Part shown: positions 1-8,940 of the stretch, in pieces
How positions within the stretch are numbered: the stretch's first letter is position 1
How the letters are laid out: each line of letters begins with the position of its first letter
DNA from: Fidelibacterota bacterium
GTDB taxonomy: Bacteria > Fidelibacterota > Marinisomatia > SCGC-AAA003-L08 > D37C17
Reading direction: 5' to 3'
Assembly: GCA_004124405.1 (NCBI GenBank)
Contig: SCKP01000003.1
Coordinates: 22,226 to 64,770, forward strand
DNA length: 42,545 bases
The notes under the pieces: generated by a model
Told to the model about the DNA's origin: nothing
Seen by the model: only the letters and a program-made list of their open reading frames with translations
The model's database searches: none
Program-made: the position numbers and the translations under genes

Positions 1-366
1 AAACACATTTTGCCTAAATGCCCCAAAATCCTCAATGTCATGAATAGTTACGAGCCTGAATTCACCACCATTCATTAATATTATCTGATCTTCAATTCCT
101 CTTTGTGACTGGATACCATTTATAAGAAGATAATCTTCTAATTCTTCAGTATTTATTGAGTTTATATTCATCAATTTACCTGGAAATGAGATATTTTCTA
201 ATTTTGTAAATATGGCATATTCCATACCTTCCATAACCGCCAGAGTTAAAGCGACAGTTAAACAGCCAATTATCACACCACCAAACGGAAACAGTAAATT
301 CCAATTGAATTTTCCAGTATTCTGTTTACTCACAATAAATTTAAGTATGAATTTAAGTCTATTCAT
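1..366 (-). CDS. ABC transporter permease, LolC/LolE (FtsX) family-like, C-terminal part cut by window edge
   Basis: An open frame begins at ATG 366 (MNRLKFILKFIVSKQNTG) and stays open for 122 codons to the left edge, so only the N-terminal part is seen. One hydrophobic segment lies at residues about 24-43 (LLFPFGGVIIGCLTVALTL), followed by a soluble stretch. This is the N-terminal layout of FtsX/LolC permeases: short cytoplasmic tail, first membrane helix, then periplasmic domain. The start overlaps the last 8 nt of the upstream permease gene, implying one operon and probably a heterodimeric transporter. By family knowledge such pairs extract lipoproteins from the inner membrane or act in MacB-like export. 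The conserved C-terminal FtsX domain is outside the window and no ATPase gene is visible, so the assignment rests on pairing and topology. Confidence 0.6.
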   Translation of the reverse strand, partial: MNRLKFILKFIVSKQNTGKFNWNLLFPFGGVIIGCLTVALTLAVMEGMEYAIFTKLENISFPGKLMNINSINTEELEDYLLINGIQSQRGIEDQIILMNGGEFRLVTIHDIEDFGAFRQNVF

Positions 367-1576
367 AACGAAGTGCTTCTGAAGGGGTTATTTTACACGC
401 ATGTTTTGCTGGGATATAGGAAAAGAATATAGTTATTAAAAATGTAATTATGGGATAAAGGAAAAAGTAAATTGAAGAGATTTTAACAGGTAAATAATTC
501 ATGAAATAAATATCATTAGGCAACTGAATAATATGATAAACTGATTCCAAATATAAAACAGATAAACTCAGTAATATTCCAAGGATACTACCTGATAAAC
601 CAATAATTGCACCTTCTTTTATTATTATTTCTTTCAATTGTGATTTTGTGAGCCCCATTGATTGAAGAATACCGAATTCTCTGGTCTTTTCGAGAATAAT
701 CATCCATAAGGATGCTCCAATATTGAATACTCCCACAGCAGTAATAAAAAACATTATTAATTTAATTGGAATGTCATAAACATTTAACCAATCCAATAAA
801 CTTGCATGCCTTTCTTTCCACGTTGTTGTAATGTACGGCAGCATTCCTAATGATTCAGATATTATTAAATCTGCATTTTCCACTTCACTGGGATTTTCTA
901 CATTAAGGATTAATCCTGTCATTTGTGATTCCAAACCAAAGTAACTCTGTGCTTTTTCAAGTGGTATAAAGGCCAATAATAGATCATACTCTGGAAAATC
1001 AGTTTGAAATGTATTTACAACCGTGAAATTTTCAGCCTCAAGTAATTGATGGGATGCCATTTTTTCTGGATTTAAAATAATGACATTGTCCTCTTCATTA
1101 ATATCCATTAAAACAGCTAATCTATTTCCCACAATAATGCTATTTTTCTTTTTAAATACAGGTTTAGTGTTGGTAAATTGATTTAATTGGAAAATTTCAT
1201 TTAAGGCTCTCTCTGGCACACCGTATAAAATTATACCTTCAGAATGTGAACCTTTCCTGATAATTGCATGCTTTTCAATATATGGAGTTGTATATTTTAA
1301 ATGGTCATAGGCTGCATGGAAAATAGAATCAAGTTCATGAATATTCTCTTCCTTAATTTCGTTGGTCAAATAGCTATGAATTCTAATATGTCCATCAATT
1401 CCAGATAATTTATTATTAATTACATCATTAAATCCATCTGAAATACATGATATAATTATAAGGGAGGAAATTCCAAGCATAAGACCAAATATACTGAGAA
1501 TAGTAGAAAAAGAGATAAATCCGAAGTTATGTTTTGAAAGAAGGTGCCGGAAAGCAATCCGGGTGGTAAGGTTCAT
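359..1576 (-). CDS. Lipoprotein-releasing system permease (LolC/LolE family)
   Basis: This 405-residue protein has the LolC/LolE layout. The N-terminal segment (MNLTTRIAFRHLLSKH) is followed by a membrane helix at about 20-47 with the family feel LSIFGLMLGISSLIIISCIS. A large periplasmic domain spans about 50-265. Three C-terminal helices lie at about 268-297, 320-345 and 368-392, the FtsX domain. The EKTREFGILQSMGLTKSQ loop after the second helix is characteristic of LolC/E and FtsX permeases. The family works with the LolD ATPase to release outer-membrane lipoproteins; LolD is not in the window. The start ATG at 1576 overlaps the lysS stop as ATGA, so translation is probably coupled to lysS. 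LolC, LolE or a generic FtsX permease cannot be separated by eye. Confidence 0.82.
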   Translation of the reverse strand: MNLTTRIAFRHLLSKHNFGFISFSTILSIFGLMLGISSLIIISCISDGFNDVINNKLSGIDGHIRIHSYLTNEIKEENIHELDSIFHAAYDHLKYTTPYIEKHAIIRKGSHSEGIILYGVPERALNEIFQLNQFTNTKPVFKKKNSIIVGNRLAVLMDINEEDNVIILNPEKMASHQLLEAENFTVVNTFQTDFPEYDLLLAFIPLEKAQSYFGLESQMTGLILNVENPSEVENADLIISESLGMLPYITTTWKERHASLLDWLNVYDIPIKLIMFFITAVGVFNIGASLWMIILEKTREFGILQSMGLTKSQLKEIIIKEGAIIGLSGSILGILLSLSVLYLESVYHIIQLPNDIYFMNYLPVKISSIYFFLYPIITFLITIFFSYIPAKHACKITPSEALRYE

Positions 1577-3069
1577 TTGTCATCGTGGCGCATTGCTGGA
1601 AATAATATAACATCCTTTATTGATTCTTGTTGCGTCAGTAGCATTACAAGCCGGTCAACTCCAATACCAACCCCACCAGTTGGAGGCATACCAATTTCCA
1701 TTGCCTGAAGAAAATTTTCATCAACTATTTGAGCTTCTTCATCTCCAGAATCTCGAAGTTTTGCTTGAGATTCTAAGCGGCTTCTTTGTTCAATTGGATC
1801 ATTTAATTCACTAAACGCATTTGCAAATTCCATTCCTGCAATAAATAACTCAAATCTTTCCACAATGCCCGCTTTACCATTACGGTCTTCCTTTGCAAGC
1901 GGTGAAATAGCTTTTGGATAATCGGTTACAAATATAGGCTCTATTAAGTGCGGTTCCACCAATTCGCCAAATATTTTATCTAAAACCTGACCATAATTCA
2001 TTCCATCACTGATGTCTAAAGATTTAGACTTTGCAAAATCAGTTATTTCATTTTCATCCATTTCAGATAAATCCTTTTTGGTATATTCCTGTAAAAGACC
2101 AAACATTGTGTTTTTAAGAAATGGTTTTTTTAAATTTATGGTATGTCCACCAAATGCAGTGGTGGTATCACCTGTTTCCTCTGCAACTTGTTTAAATAGA
2201 TTCTCAGTAAATTCCATCATTTCATAAATGTCAGAATATGCCTGATAAAACTCCAAGGATGTATATTCAGGGTTATGGATTCTATCCATGCCTTCATTTC
2301 TGAAATTTTTCGCAAGTTCATATACTTTTTCAAATCCACCTATAATTAATCTCTTTAAATACAATTCATCTGCTATTCTCAAATATAGATCTTGTTCAAG
2401 TGTATTGTGAAAGGTGGTAAATGGCCTAGCAGACGCTCCACCATAAATTGGCTGGAGAACAGGCGTTTCTACCTCAATAAAATTATTATCATCCAAATAT
2501 TTTCTAATTGATGAAATAATTTTTGCTCTTTTCTTGAAAACAGATTTTATGTGGGGATTCGCAATTAGGTCTAATTCTCTATGACGATAACGTAATTCTT
2601 TATCCTCGAATGCATTAAATAATTCCCCTTCTTTTTCTTTCATATTTGGCAGAGGGCGAATGTTTTTTGATAGAATGTTTATATTATCTGCTTTTATGGA
2701 TAATTCACCCATTTTGGTAATAAAAAGCTTCCCCGTACATCCAATTATATCACCCAAATCAAGATTGCGGACAATATTATCATAAATATTTTCTGGTAAT
2801 AAATCATTTTTCAAATAGATTTGTATCTTACCACTTTCATCTTGAATATGGGTGAAACTGGCTTTACCCATCTTTCTAAAAGACACCATTCTTCCAGCGG
2901 TCATCACTTTCTCACCAACGCCATTTACACCTTTTTGAGTTAAAGATTCAATTGAATCTTTTTTGTCAAAATTATAGGCGTAAGGATTAATACCTGCATT
3001 TTTAATTTTTTCCAGTTTTTCTAAACGAAATTTAATTATCTCTTGTAAATTTTTGTGTTCAGCTTCCAA
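1573..3069 (-). CDS. lysS: Lysyl-tRNA synthetase, class II
   Basis: It charges tRNA-Lys with lysine in the cytoplasm. The 498-residue length is normal. The N-terminal OB-fold anticodon-binding domain covers about 55-145. The class II catalytic core follows, with motif 2 (FRNEGMDRIHNPEYTSLEFY) near 255 and motif 3 near the C-terminus (GGVGIGVDRLVMLLTQ). The start is a TTG at 3069, one base after the prfB stop; no ATG lies early enough to preserve the conserved N-terminal helix (RLEKLEKIKNAGINPYAY), and a GGA lies about 8 nt upstream. The stop overlaps the next permease start as ATGA. Transcription is shared with prfB, folP and ftsH upstream. The family assignment is essentially certain; only the rare TTG start is inferred. 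Confidence 0.96.
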   Translation of the reverse strand: MEAEHKNLQEIIKFRLEKLEKIKNAGINPYAYNFDKKDSIESLTQKGVNGVGEKVMTAGRMVSFRKMGKASFTHIQDESGKIQIYLKNDLLPENIYDNIVRNLDLGDIIGCTGKLFITKMGELSIKADNINILSKNIRPLPNMKEKEGELFNAFEDKELRYRHRELDLIANPHIKSVFKKRAKIISSIRKYLDDNNFIEVETPVLQPIYGGASARPFTTFHNTLEQDLYLRIADELYLKRLIIGGFEKVYELAKNFRNEGMDRIHNPEYTSLEFYQAYSDIYEMMEFTENLFKQVAEETGDTTTAFGGHTINLKKPFLKNTMFGLLQEYTKKDLSEMDENEITDFAKSKSLDISDGMNYGQVLDKIFGELVEPHLIEPIFVTDYPKAISPLAKEDRNGKAGIVERFELFIAGMEFANAFSELNDPIEQRSRLESQAKLRDSGDEEAQIVDENFLQAMEIGMPPTGGVGIGVDRLVMLLTQQESIKDVILFPAMRHDDK

Positions 3070-4174
3070 TTATTGTTCCAATTTATCTAATAAGTATGCT
3101 CTGATAAAATTATCAATATCTCCATCCATAACAGCTTGAATATTTGACGTTTCATATTTGGTTCGATGGTCTTTTACTAAATTATAGGGATTAAAAACGT
3201 AAGAGCGAATTTGGCTCCCCCATCCAATTTCTTTTTTTTGTTCAGACAGGTGCTCTTGTGAAGCGGCTCTTTCTTCCATTTTCTGCTGGTATAATCTGGC
3301 CTTCATCATTTTTAGGGCTGTATTTTTATTTTTCAACTGACTTCTTTCGTTTTGACATTGAACAACAATTCCACTTTCAATATGAGTAATCCGCACTGCA
3401 GAGTCCGTTTTATTTACATGCTGCCCACCGGCTCCACTTGCTCTATAAGTATCGATTCTAATATCTTTGTCTTCTATAGTTATTTCAACATCGTCATCAA
3501 TTATTGGGAAAATAAATACTGATGCAAATGATGTATGACGTTTAGAGTTGCTGTCAAAGGGAGAAATACGTACCAGACGATGGACACCTCTCTCAGCTTT
3601 CAAATTACCATAAACATAATCTCCTGTTACTTCAATGCTCACATCTTTAATTCCAGCCTCATCACCATCTTGATAATCTAAAATTTTAACTTTGTAACCT
3701 GTTCTTTCACACCACCTTGAATACAAACGAAATAACATTTTTGCCCAATCCTGCGATTCTGTACCCCCAGCACCAGGATGAATAGATAAAATTGCGTTAC
3801 GATGATCATCTCTTCCGTTTAGAAGTTTACGAATCTGAACCTTTTCAACGAATTTTCCAAATGAGTCCAATGCTTGGTCGGCATCTTCTGTGACATCCTC
3901 TCCTTCTTGAAGTAATTCTAAATAAGACTCCACTTCTCCATACTCTACATCCAGCTCCTTCCACATTTTCAATTCATTTTCAAATAAACTGATTTGCTTT
4001 AAAATTTTCTGCGCAGAATGATTGTCATCCCAAAATTTTTGCTGTGTCGTTTTTTCCTGAAGTTTTGCTATAGAATCCTGGATTGTTTTTTTGTCAAAGA
4101 TACCTCCGCATTTCTCGATATTTGGATTTTGATAGGTTAAATATTTCGTTAAATTCTCGTAGATCAAACTTCAT
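3070..4174 (-). CDS. prfB: Peptide chain release factor 2, expressed through a programmed +1 frameshift
   Basis: RF2 ends translation at UGA and UAA. The body carries the anticodon-like tripeptide in RISPFDSNSKRH and the catalytic GGQ in YRASGAGGQHVNKTDSAV; the residue before SGAGGQ is Ala. The reading frame is split. Zero frame starts at ATG 4174 inside the end of folP and encodes 26 codons (MKFDLREFNEIF ... REMRRYL) ending CTT TGA at 4099-4094. A +1 shift at this TGA continues with GAC (4095) for 341 residues, giving about 367 residues in total, the usual RF2 length. A Shine-Dalgarno-like GGAGG lies three bases before CTT. A one-frame call starting at 4167 would give an unrelated N-terminus. 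Low RF2 favours shifting, so the gene should be autoregulated. It overlaps folP by 11 nt. Confidence 0.95.
4093..4108 (-). promoter_or_regulatory. prfB: prfB +1 programmed frameshift signal
   Basis: On the minus strand the site reads CGGAGGTATCTTTGAC. It contains an SD-like GGAGG, a three-base spacer (TAT), the slippery codon CTT and an in-frame TGA followed by C. This closely matches the Escherichia coli element AGGGGGTATCTTTGAC. It lies exactly 26 codons after ATG 4174, and the +1 frame reads straight into the RF2 domain, as expected of the known autoregulatory site. Confidence 0.95.
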
Positions 4175-4994
4175 TAACAGATATTGTCTCATTTACATTC
4201 TTTCTTTGAATTATTCTTGAAATTACAGAAAGCATTTGATAATTTTCTTTCACATCATGAACCCTTATTATATCTGCACCATTTTTAACAGCCAAAGCAG
4301 TTGCGCCCAATGTTGCAGACAATCTATCCTCTGCTCCATCATCATCAATGCTTAAAAAGGATTTTCGTGAGATTCCAATTAAAACCGGAAAACCAAATTG
4401 TTTTAGATCACCCAGATTATTAATAATTGTATCGTTATCGATAATTCGTTTTCCAAATCCAATGCCCGGGTCAATTATAATTTGACTATCCTTCAACCCA
4501 ATATTTTTAGCCAGTTCAATTCTTAATTCAAAGTAGTGTTTCAACTCATCCATTACATCTTCATAAAATGGTTCATTTTGCATTGTTACGGGGTTTCCCT
4601 GCATATGCATAAGAACGATAGGACAATTAAATAATGCTGCGATTTCAAGCATTTTACCACTTTCCCCGCCTGCCGTAATATCATTAATCATATTAAACCC
4701 ATTTTCCAGAGCATATTTGCCAACTTGAGGTTTATAGGTATCTATGGAAAGTGTCTGCTTGAAATTAGATACATTTTTGAGAAAATCATTTAATCTATTG
4801 AGTTCATCAATTTCAGAAATGGGATTTGCTCCAGGTCTTGAAGATTCAAAACCTACATCAACAATATCAGCATGTTTATATTTTTTAAAATCAATTAAAC
4901 TATCATCAACCAATCGACTTTCAGCAAAGAATGAGTCTGGCGTGGCATTTAAAATACCCATAATTTTAGTGTTAATTGGGTGAGGCTCGGACAT
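4164..4994 (-). CDS. folP: Dihydropteroate synthase
   Basis: It condenses p-aminobenzoate with dihydropterin pyrophosphate in folate synthesis and is the sulfonamide target. The 276-residue protein starts with the pterin-binding signature IMGILNATPDSFF at about 11-23. It continues with DVGFESSRPGA (usually DVGGESTRPGA; here Gly-Gly is Gly-Phe and Thr is Ser), SIDTYKPQV, NDITAG and LMHMQGNP, and ends with the DPGIGFGK and ISRKSFL loops, so all core TIM-barrel segments are present. The start ATG at 4994 sits two bases after the ftsH stop. The 3' end overlaps the true start of prfB. The Phe in the DVGFESSRPGA loop is a small departure from the family. Confidence 0.93.
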   Translation of the reverse strand: MSEPHPINTKIMGILNATPDSFFAESRLVDDSLIDFKKYKHADIVDVGFESSRPGANPISEIDELNRLNDFLKNVSNFKQTLSIDTYKPQVGKYALENGFNMINDITAGGESGKMLEIAALFNCPIVLMHMQGNPVTMQNEPFYEDVMDELKHYFELRIELAKNIGLKDSQIIIDPGIGFGKRIIDNDTIINNLGDLKQFGFPVLIGISRKSFLSIDDDGAEDRLSATLGATALAVKNGADIIRVHDVKENYQMLSVISRIIQRKNVNETISVNEV

Positions 4995-4996
4995 AT

Positions 4997-6997
4997 CTAT
5001 GTGGCAGGCTTGGTGATAATTGGTTGAGAACTATCACTATTTTCAGGTACATTTTCTGTCGCTTTTTTCCGACGACGAACCCTTTTCTTTTGTTCTTTAG
5101 GCTCTATTCTAACTATAGGTTCGCCATTAATAACCTGCTTCATTTCGTCACCACTAATGGATTCATATTCAAGCAATGCGTTTGCAATATTTTTTAAATC
5201 ATCCAAATTAGCTTTAAGTATATTTTCAGCATTATCCTCAGCTTTTTTTACAAATAGGGATATTTCTTCATCGATTATTTGAGAAATTTCATCACTGTAA
5301 TCTCTTGAATGTGATATTTCTCTTCCTAAAAATATTTCTTCAGATTTTTTACCAAATGTTAATGGACCAATTCTATCACTCATCCCCCATTCACAAACCA
5401 TTTTACGACTTAAATCAGTTGCTGTGGCGATATCATTTCCTGCTCCTGTAGATGTATCTTTAAATATTATTTTTTCAGCACTTCTGCCTCCCATTAAAAT
5501 GTCCAATCGTCCTAATAGATAATTTTTTTGGTAATTGTGTTTTTCTTCCTCAGGTATCTGTGATGTAATACCCAGCGCCATACCCCTGGGGATAATTGTA
5601 ATTTTATGGACAGGGTCTGCTCCTTCAGTATAATAGGCAACAAGAGCATGCCCGGCTTCATGATAGGCAGTGACTTTCTTTTCTTTAGGAGTAACGATCA
5701 TACTCTTTCTTTCAACTCCCATCATCACTTTGTCTTTAGCATCTTCAATATCACTCATGAAGACTTTTTGCTTATTTTTTCGAGCAGCTAATAAAGCAGC
5801 CTCATTAAGCAGATTTTCCAAATCTGCACCTACAAGACCAGGTGTCCCCCTTGCTAATACCTTTAGATCAACTGTTTTATCCATGGGGATATTTTTTGAG
5901 TGTATTTTAAGAATTGCCTCTCTTCCATCAACGCCAGGGACATCCACAACAATTTGCCTGTCAAATCTTCCAGGTCGAAGTAATGCTTTATCCAAAACAT
6001 CTGGTCTATTGGTTGCAGCCAGAAGAATTACGCTATCATCAGTGTTGAAACCATCCATCTCAACTAATATTTGATTGAGTGTCTGTTCTCGTTCGTCATG
6101 TCCACCTCCTAATCCAGCACCTCTATGCCGCCCTACAGCATCAATTTCATCAATAAATATAATACTGGGGGCATTACGTTTTGCCTGATCAAACAGATCT
6201 CTTACCCTAGAGGCTCCAACTCCAACAAACATTTCTACAAATTCGGCACCACTGATAGAAAAAAATGGTACGTTTGCTTCCCCGGAAACCGCTTTTGCAA
6301 GAAGGGTCTTTCCCGTTCCTGGAGGACCTAACAATAATGCACCCTTAGGAATTTTTGCCCCCAACTTCTTATATTTTCGCGGGTGTTTTAAAAATTCTAC
6401 AATTTCTTGCAGCTCAACTTTGGCTTCATCGCAACCTGCTACTTCTTTAAAGGAAGTTTTGGGTGAATCTGGAGAAATTATTTTGGCTTTGCTTTTAGAA
6501 AAATTAAATATTCCACCCTGTCCCCCGCCACCCTGCATTTTTCTCATGAGGAAAAACCAAAAGAATAATATCAATAACCAAGGTGAAAATTGAATAATAT
6601 AATCAAACAAGCCCAGAGTCCGTTCTTCAAATCTGTAAATTATTCCCTTTTCATTCCATATTTTAGTCATCTCAAAAGTAACTTCAGGGAGAACCGTAGT
6701 AAAACTACTCACTTGTTTTGGTTTATTGATATTACCTGTTTCGATTGTAACCGGTTCCTTCAATGTTCCTTTAAATGTTCTGCCAATTATTCGTCCAGAT
6801 TCAACCATATCTTGATCAATATAGTCCTGGAACTGGGTATAATCAATTGTTTGCGGTTTAAAGTCTGTAGAGAAAAATTGCAATGCGGTGACAGCCATAA
6901 TAATTATTAATACCCAAATTAATAAATTACCCCCAAGCGTTTTCCAAATATTTTGAGGACTGATTTTCCCCTTTTTGTTTTTCTTATTTTTTTTCAC
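4997..6997 (-). CDS. ftsH: ATP-dependent zinc metalloprotease FtsH
   Basis: This membrane-anchored AAA+ protease degrades misfolded membrane proteins and some regulators. The 666 residues run in the standard order: a lysine-rich cytoplasmic tail, a membrane helix at about 24-42, a periplasmic domain, and a second helix at about 137-151. A Gly-rich linker leads to the AAA domain, with Walker A GPPGTGKT at 224-231, Walker [10 protein letters not shown], and the second region of homology around 330-345. The zinc protease motif HEAGH is at 446-450, with a downstream acidic ligand in the [15 protein letters not shown] region. A basic C-terminal tail (KKRVRRRKK) follows. The start is GTG at 6997, three bases after the hpt stop. 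It sits in a tilS-hpt-ftsH-folP order that is widespread in bacteria. Confidence 0.97.
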   Translation of the reverse strand: MKKNKKNKKGKISPQNIWKTLGGNLLIWVLIIIMAVTALQFFSTDFKPQTIDYTQFQDYIDQDMVESGRIIGRTFKGTLKEPVTIETGNINKPKQVSSFTTVLPEVTFEMTKIWNEKGIIYRFEERTLGLFDYIIQFSPWLLILFFWFFLMRKMQGGGGQGGIFNFSKSKAKIISPDSPKTSFKEVAGCDEAKVELQEIVEFLKHPRKYKKLGAKIPKGALLLGPPGTGKTLLAKAVSGEANVPFFSISGAEFVEMFVGVGASRVRDLFDQAKRNAPSIIFIDEIDAVGRHRGAGLGGGHDEREQTLNQILVEMDGFNTDDSVILLAATNRPDVLDKALLRPGRFDRQIVVDVPGVDGREAILKIHSKNIPMDKTVDLKVLARGTPGLVGADLENLLNEAALLAARKNKQKVFMSDIEDAKDKVMMGVERKSMIVTPKEKKVTAYHEAGHALVAYYTEGADPVHKITIIPRGMALGITSQIPEEEKHNYQKNYLLGRLDILMGGRSAEKIIFKDTSTGAGNDIATATDLSRKMVCEWGMSDRIGPLTFGKKSEEIFLGREISHSRDYSDEISQIIDEEISLFVKKAEDNAENILKANLDDLKNIANALLEYESISGDEMKQVINGEPIVRIEPKEQKKRVRRRKKATENVPENSDSSQPIITKPAT

Positions 6998-7000
6998 TTT

Positions 7001-7570
7001 TTATTTAGCTTCCTCATTTACTGCATAAATTCCTGGTAATCCTCGATATATTTGTTTTAAATCTAAACCATATCCAACTACAAATCGATCTTCTATGCTG
7101 AATCCTGTCCAATCAATTTCCATTTCCGTTGAAGCAACATCCGGTTTATATAAAAATGTCGCAAATCGTAAGGATTTGGGAGATGCTTCTTCCATTCGAT
7201 GTTTCAAAAATTTTAAAGATAATCCGGTATCTACAATATCTTCCACAATAATTACATGCCTGTCTGTGATATCTGCACTAATATCTTTTAAAAGTCGTAC
7301 TGTTCCCGAGGTTTTTGTACCATCTCCGTATGAGTCAATTTTTATAAAATCTACTTCAAATTGGATGTCAAGATGTCTTACTAAATCAGCCATAAATAGA
7401 AATGCACCGTTTAGTACTCCTATAATAATAGGCACTTCCCCTTGATACTTTTTAGATATTTCCCTACCAATTTCACCAACTCTTTGTTGAACTGAATCAG
7501 GTGAAATAATTTCTTCCAATTTATTTCCAGCATATGGAAATCCTTCGGGTATTATTATGCTGGTATCCAT
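7001..7570 (-). CDS. hpt: Hypoxanthine phosphoribosyltransferase
   Basis: It salvages hypoxanthine (and usually guanine) with PRPP to form IMP or GMP. The 189-residue length is normal. The PRPP loop is seen as VIIVEDIVDTGLSL at about 107-120. Upstream are the IIGVLNGAFLFMADL segment, whose LNGA corresponds to the family LKGA/LNGA loop, and the flexible-loop region DSYGDGTKTSGTV. The C-terminal base-binding part reads EDRFVVGYGLDLKQIYRGLPGI. The start ATG at 7570 overlaps the end of tilS by 16 nt, and ftsH follows three bases after its stop. The adjacency with tilS and ftsH is a classic arrangement. Base preference between hypoxanthine and guanine is inferred from the family. Confidence 0.94.
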   Translation of the reverse strand: MDTSIIIPEGFPYAGNKLEEIISPDSVQQRVGEIGREISKKYQGEVPIIIGVLNGAFLFMADLVRHLDIQFEVDFIKIDSYGDGTKTSGTVRLLKDISADITDRHVIIVEDIVDTGLSLKFLKHRMEEASPKSLRFATFLYKPDVASTEMEIDWTGFSIEDRFVVGYGLDLKQIYRGLPGIYAVNEEAK

Positions 7571-8907
7571 TTTATAACCTTTCTATTACTATAGGGAAAA
7601 CCTCTTGATAATTTAGCATGAGCCAAACCGGGAACCCATACTATATTGTCCATTTTATCAACAACAACAGGCTGTATTAATTTACCTAATTTTGATATTT
7701 TATTATTTATAAATAAATTACTTAATAATATATGTTGTGCAGATGTAGAAGTTAGAATCTTGTCACCCTTTCTCCATCGTCTTAGATATAAGCCGTCTTT
7801 TAAAATGTTTTCTGTGAGGGAAAATTCATATCTATCTTTAGAAAAAATAGGTTTATTGCAATTTTTTATTGTAAATAGTGTGTTAAACCATTTTTTATTG
7901 GGGGTTAGCGCTGTCTTTATTGGTTCTTCTAATAATTGTAAATAATCTGAAATAATAAGTATTTCTCTCCTATTTAAAATACAAGTTAGGAGGCCAATAT
8001 TGTAAATTGATCCGGTTTTAGAGTTTTGTAAATATTTACTAAATTCTATCCAATAATTCCGTGATTTTCCCGGGATCTCAATTTTGAAATAGTTAGATGA
8101 ACACCAATAGATAAATATTTTCAGTTTTTCAATTTCAAATTTTTGGATTTTTTCTAAACTAACTAAAATGAATTGTTTGGATTTTTTTATATTGAATTTA
8201 TTTTTATTAAATTCAGAGATATAGAAATTCATTTTTTGTTGGTAAGCATGAGATTCATTTAATAGCTTGCTTTCCAGCTTAGGGTTTGCCTTGATTGCTT
8301 CTGGCAAAAGAGATTTCCTCACGTAATTTCTTCTAAAAGATAAATCATTATTTGAAGGGTCTTCAACCCATGAAAGGTTTCTCCTAATTGCAATTTTTCT
8401 TATCTCATCTTTTCGCACAGACAATAATGGGCGCCTTATTTTATCTAATCTTTCACGAATTCCTATTTTAGATATCCAATCTGCATTATCCAGCATTTTC
8501 ATAAATAATGTCTCAATTTGATCATCCAGATGGTGAGCAGTACAAATTATATGGCATTTAATTTTTCCTGAAATGGCATTTAGCTCAGAATATCTTTTTT
8601 CCCTCGAAGAAGATTCAAAATTATCACCATGATTAATAAATAAATCTCTATTGTAATAATCAACTTTATATTTAATAGAAAATGACCTGCAGAACTTTTC
8701 CCATAATTTAGCATTTAAATCAGCATTATGATTAAAATGCATTAGGGTTAATTTGAAGCCATATTTTCCCCTTAATTCAATTAAGAGCGAAGCTAAAACT
8801 GTGCTATCAATTCCTCCAGAAAAGGAATGTAAAATAGAGAGCTCTTGTAAAGGGATGTCAAATTCCTTACAGTAAACAGACAGTTTATCTTCTAATAATT
8901 GAAACAT
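7555..8907 (-). CDS. tilS: tRNA(Ile)-lysidine synthetase
   Basis: It converts cytidine 34 of tRNA-Ile(CAU) to lysidine, which changes both charging and codon reading to AUA. The PP-loop ATPase motif is SGGIDS at residues 30-35. It is followed by LMHFNHNA and the ICTAHHLDDQIETLFMKML segment, all diagnostic of TilS. The C-terminal region (LRRWRKGDKI ... KISKLGKLIQPVV) matches the TilS C-terminal substrate domain. The 450-residue length is normal. The start is ATG at 8907 with 33 non-coding bases to the GAPDH-like gene upstream. It overlaps hpt by 16 nt. The gene is markedly AT-rich even by local standards, with many Asn, Ile and Lys residues. Confidence 0.93.
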   Translation of the reverse strand: MFQLLEDKLSVYCKEFDIPLQELSILHSFSGGIDSTVLASLLIELRGKYGFKLTLMHFNHNADLNAKLWEKFCRSFSIKYKVDYYNRDLFINHGDNFESSSREKRYSELNAISGKIKCHIICTAHHLDDQIETLFMKMLDNADWISKIGIRERLDKIRRPLLSVRKDEIRKIAIRRNLSWVEDPSNNDLSFRRNYVRKSLLPEAIKANPKLESKLLNESHAYQQKMNFYISEFNKNKFNIKKSKQFILVSLEKIQKFEIEKLKIFIYWCSSNYFKIEIPGKSRNYWIEFSKYLQNSKTGSIYNIGLLTCILNRREILIISDYLQLLEEPIKTALTPNKKWFNTLFTIKNCNKPIFSKDRYEFSLTENILKDGLYLRRWRKGDKILTSTSAQHILLSNLFINNKISKLGKLIQPVVVDKMDNIVWVPGLAHAKLSRGFPYSNRKVIKWIPA

Positions 8908-8940
8908 TTATTGTAAATAATTTATGTTTTCAGTTTTCCT

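Noticed and set aside
4093-4108. prfB frame break as a pseudogene or sequencing error
   Set aside because: The context matches the known autoregulatory frameshift element, and both frames encode the expected RF2 sequence.
5670-6074. Plus-strand 134-residue frame opposite ftsH
   Set aside because: It is the antisense of the conserved AAA and protease region; the amino-acid pattern mirrors ftsH codons.
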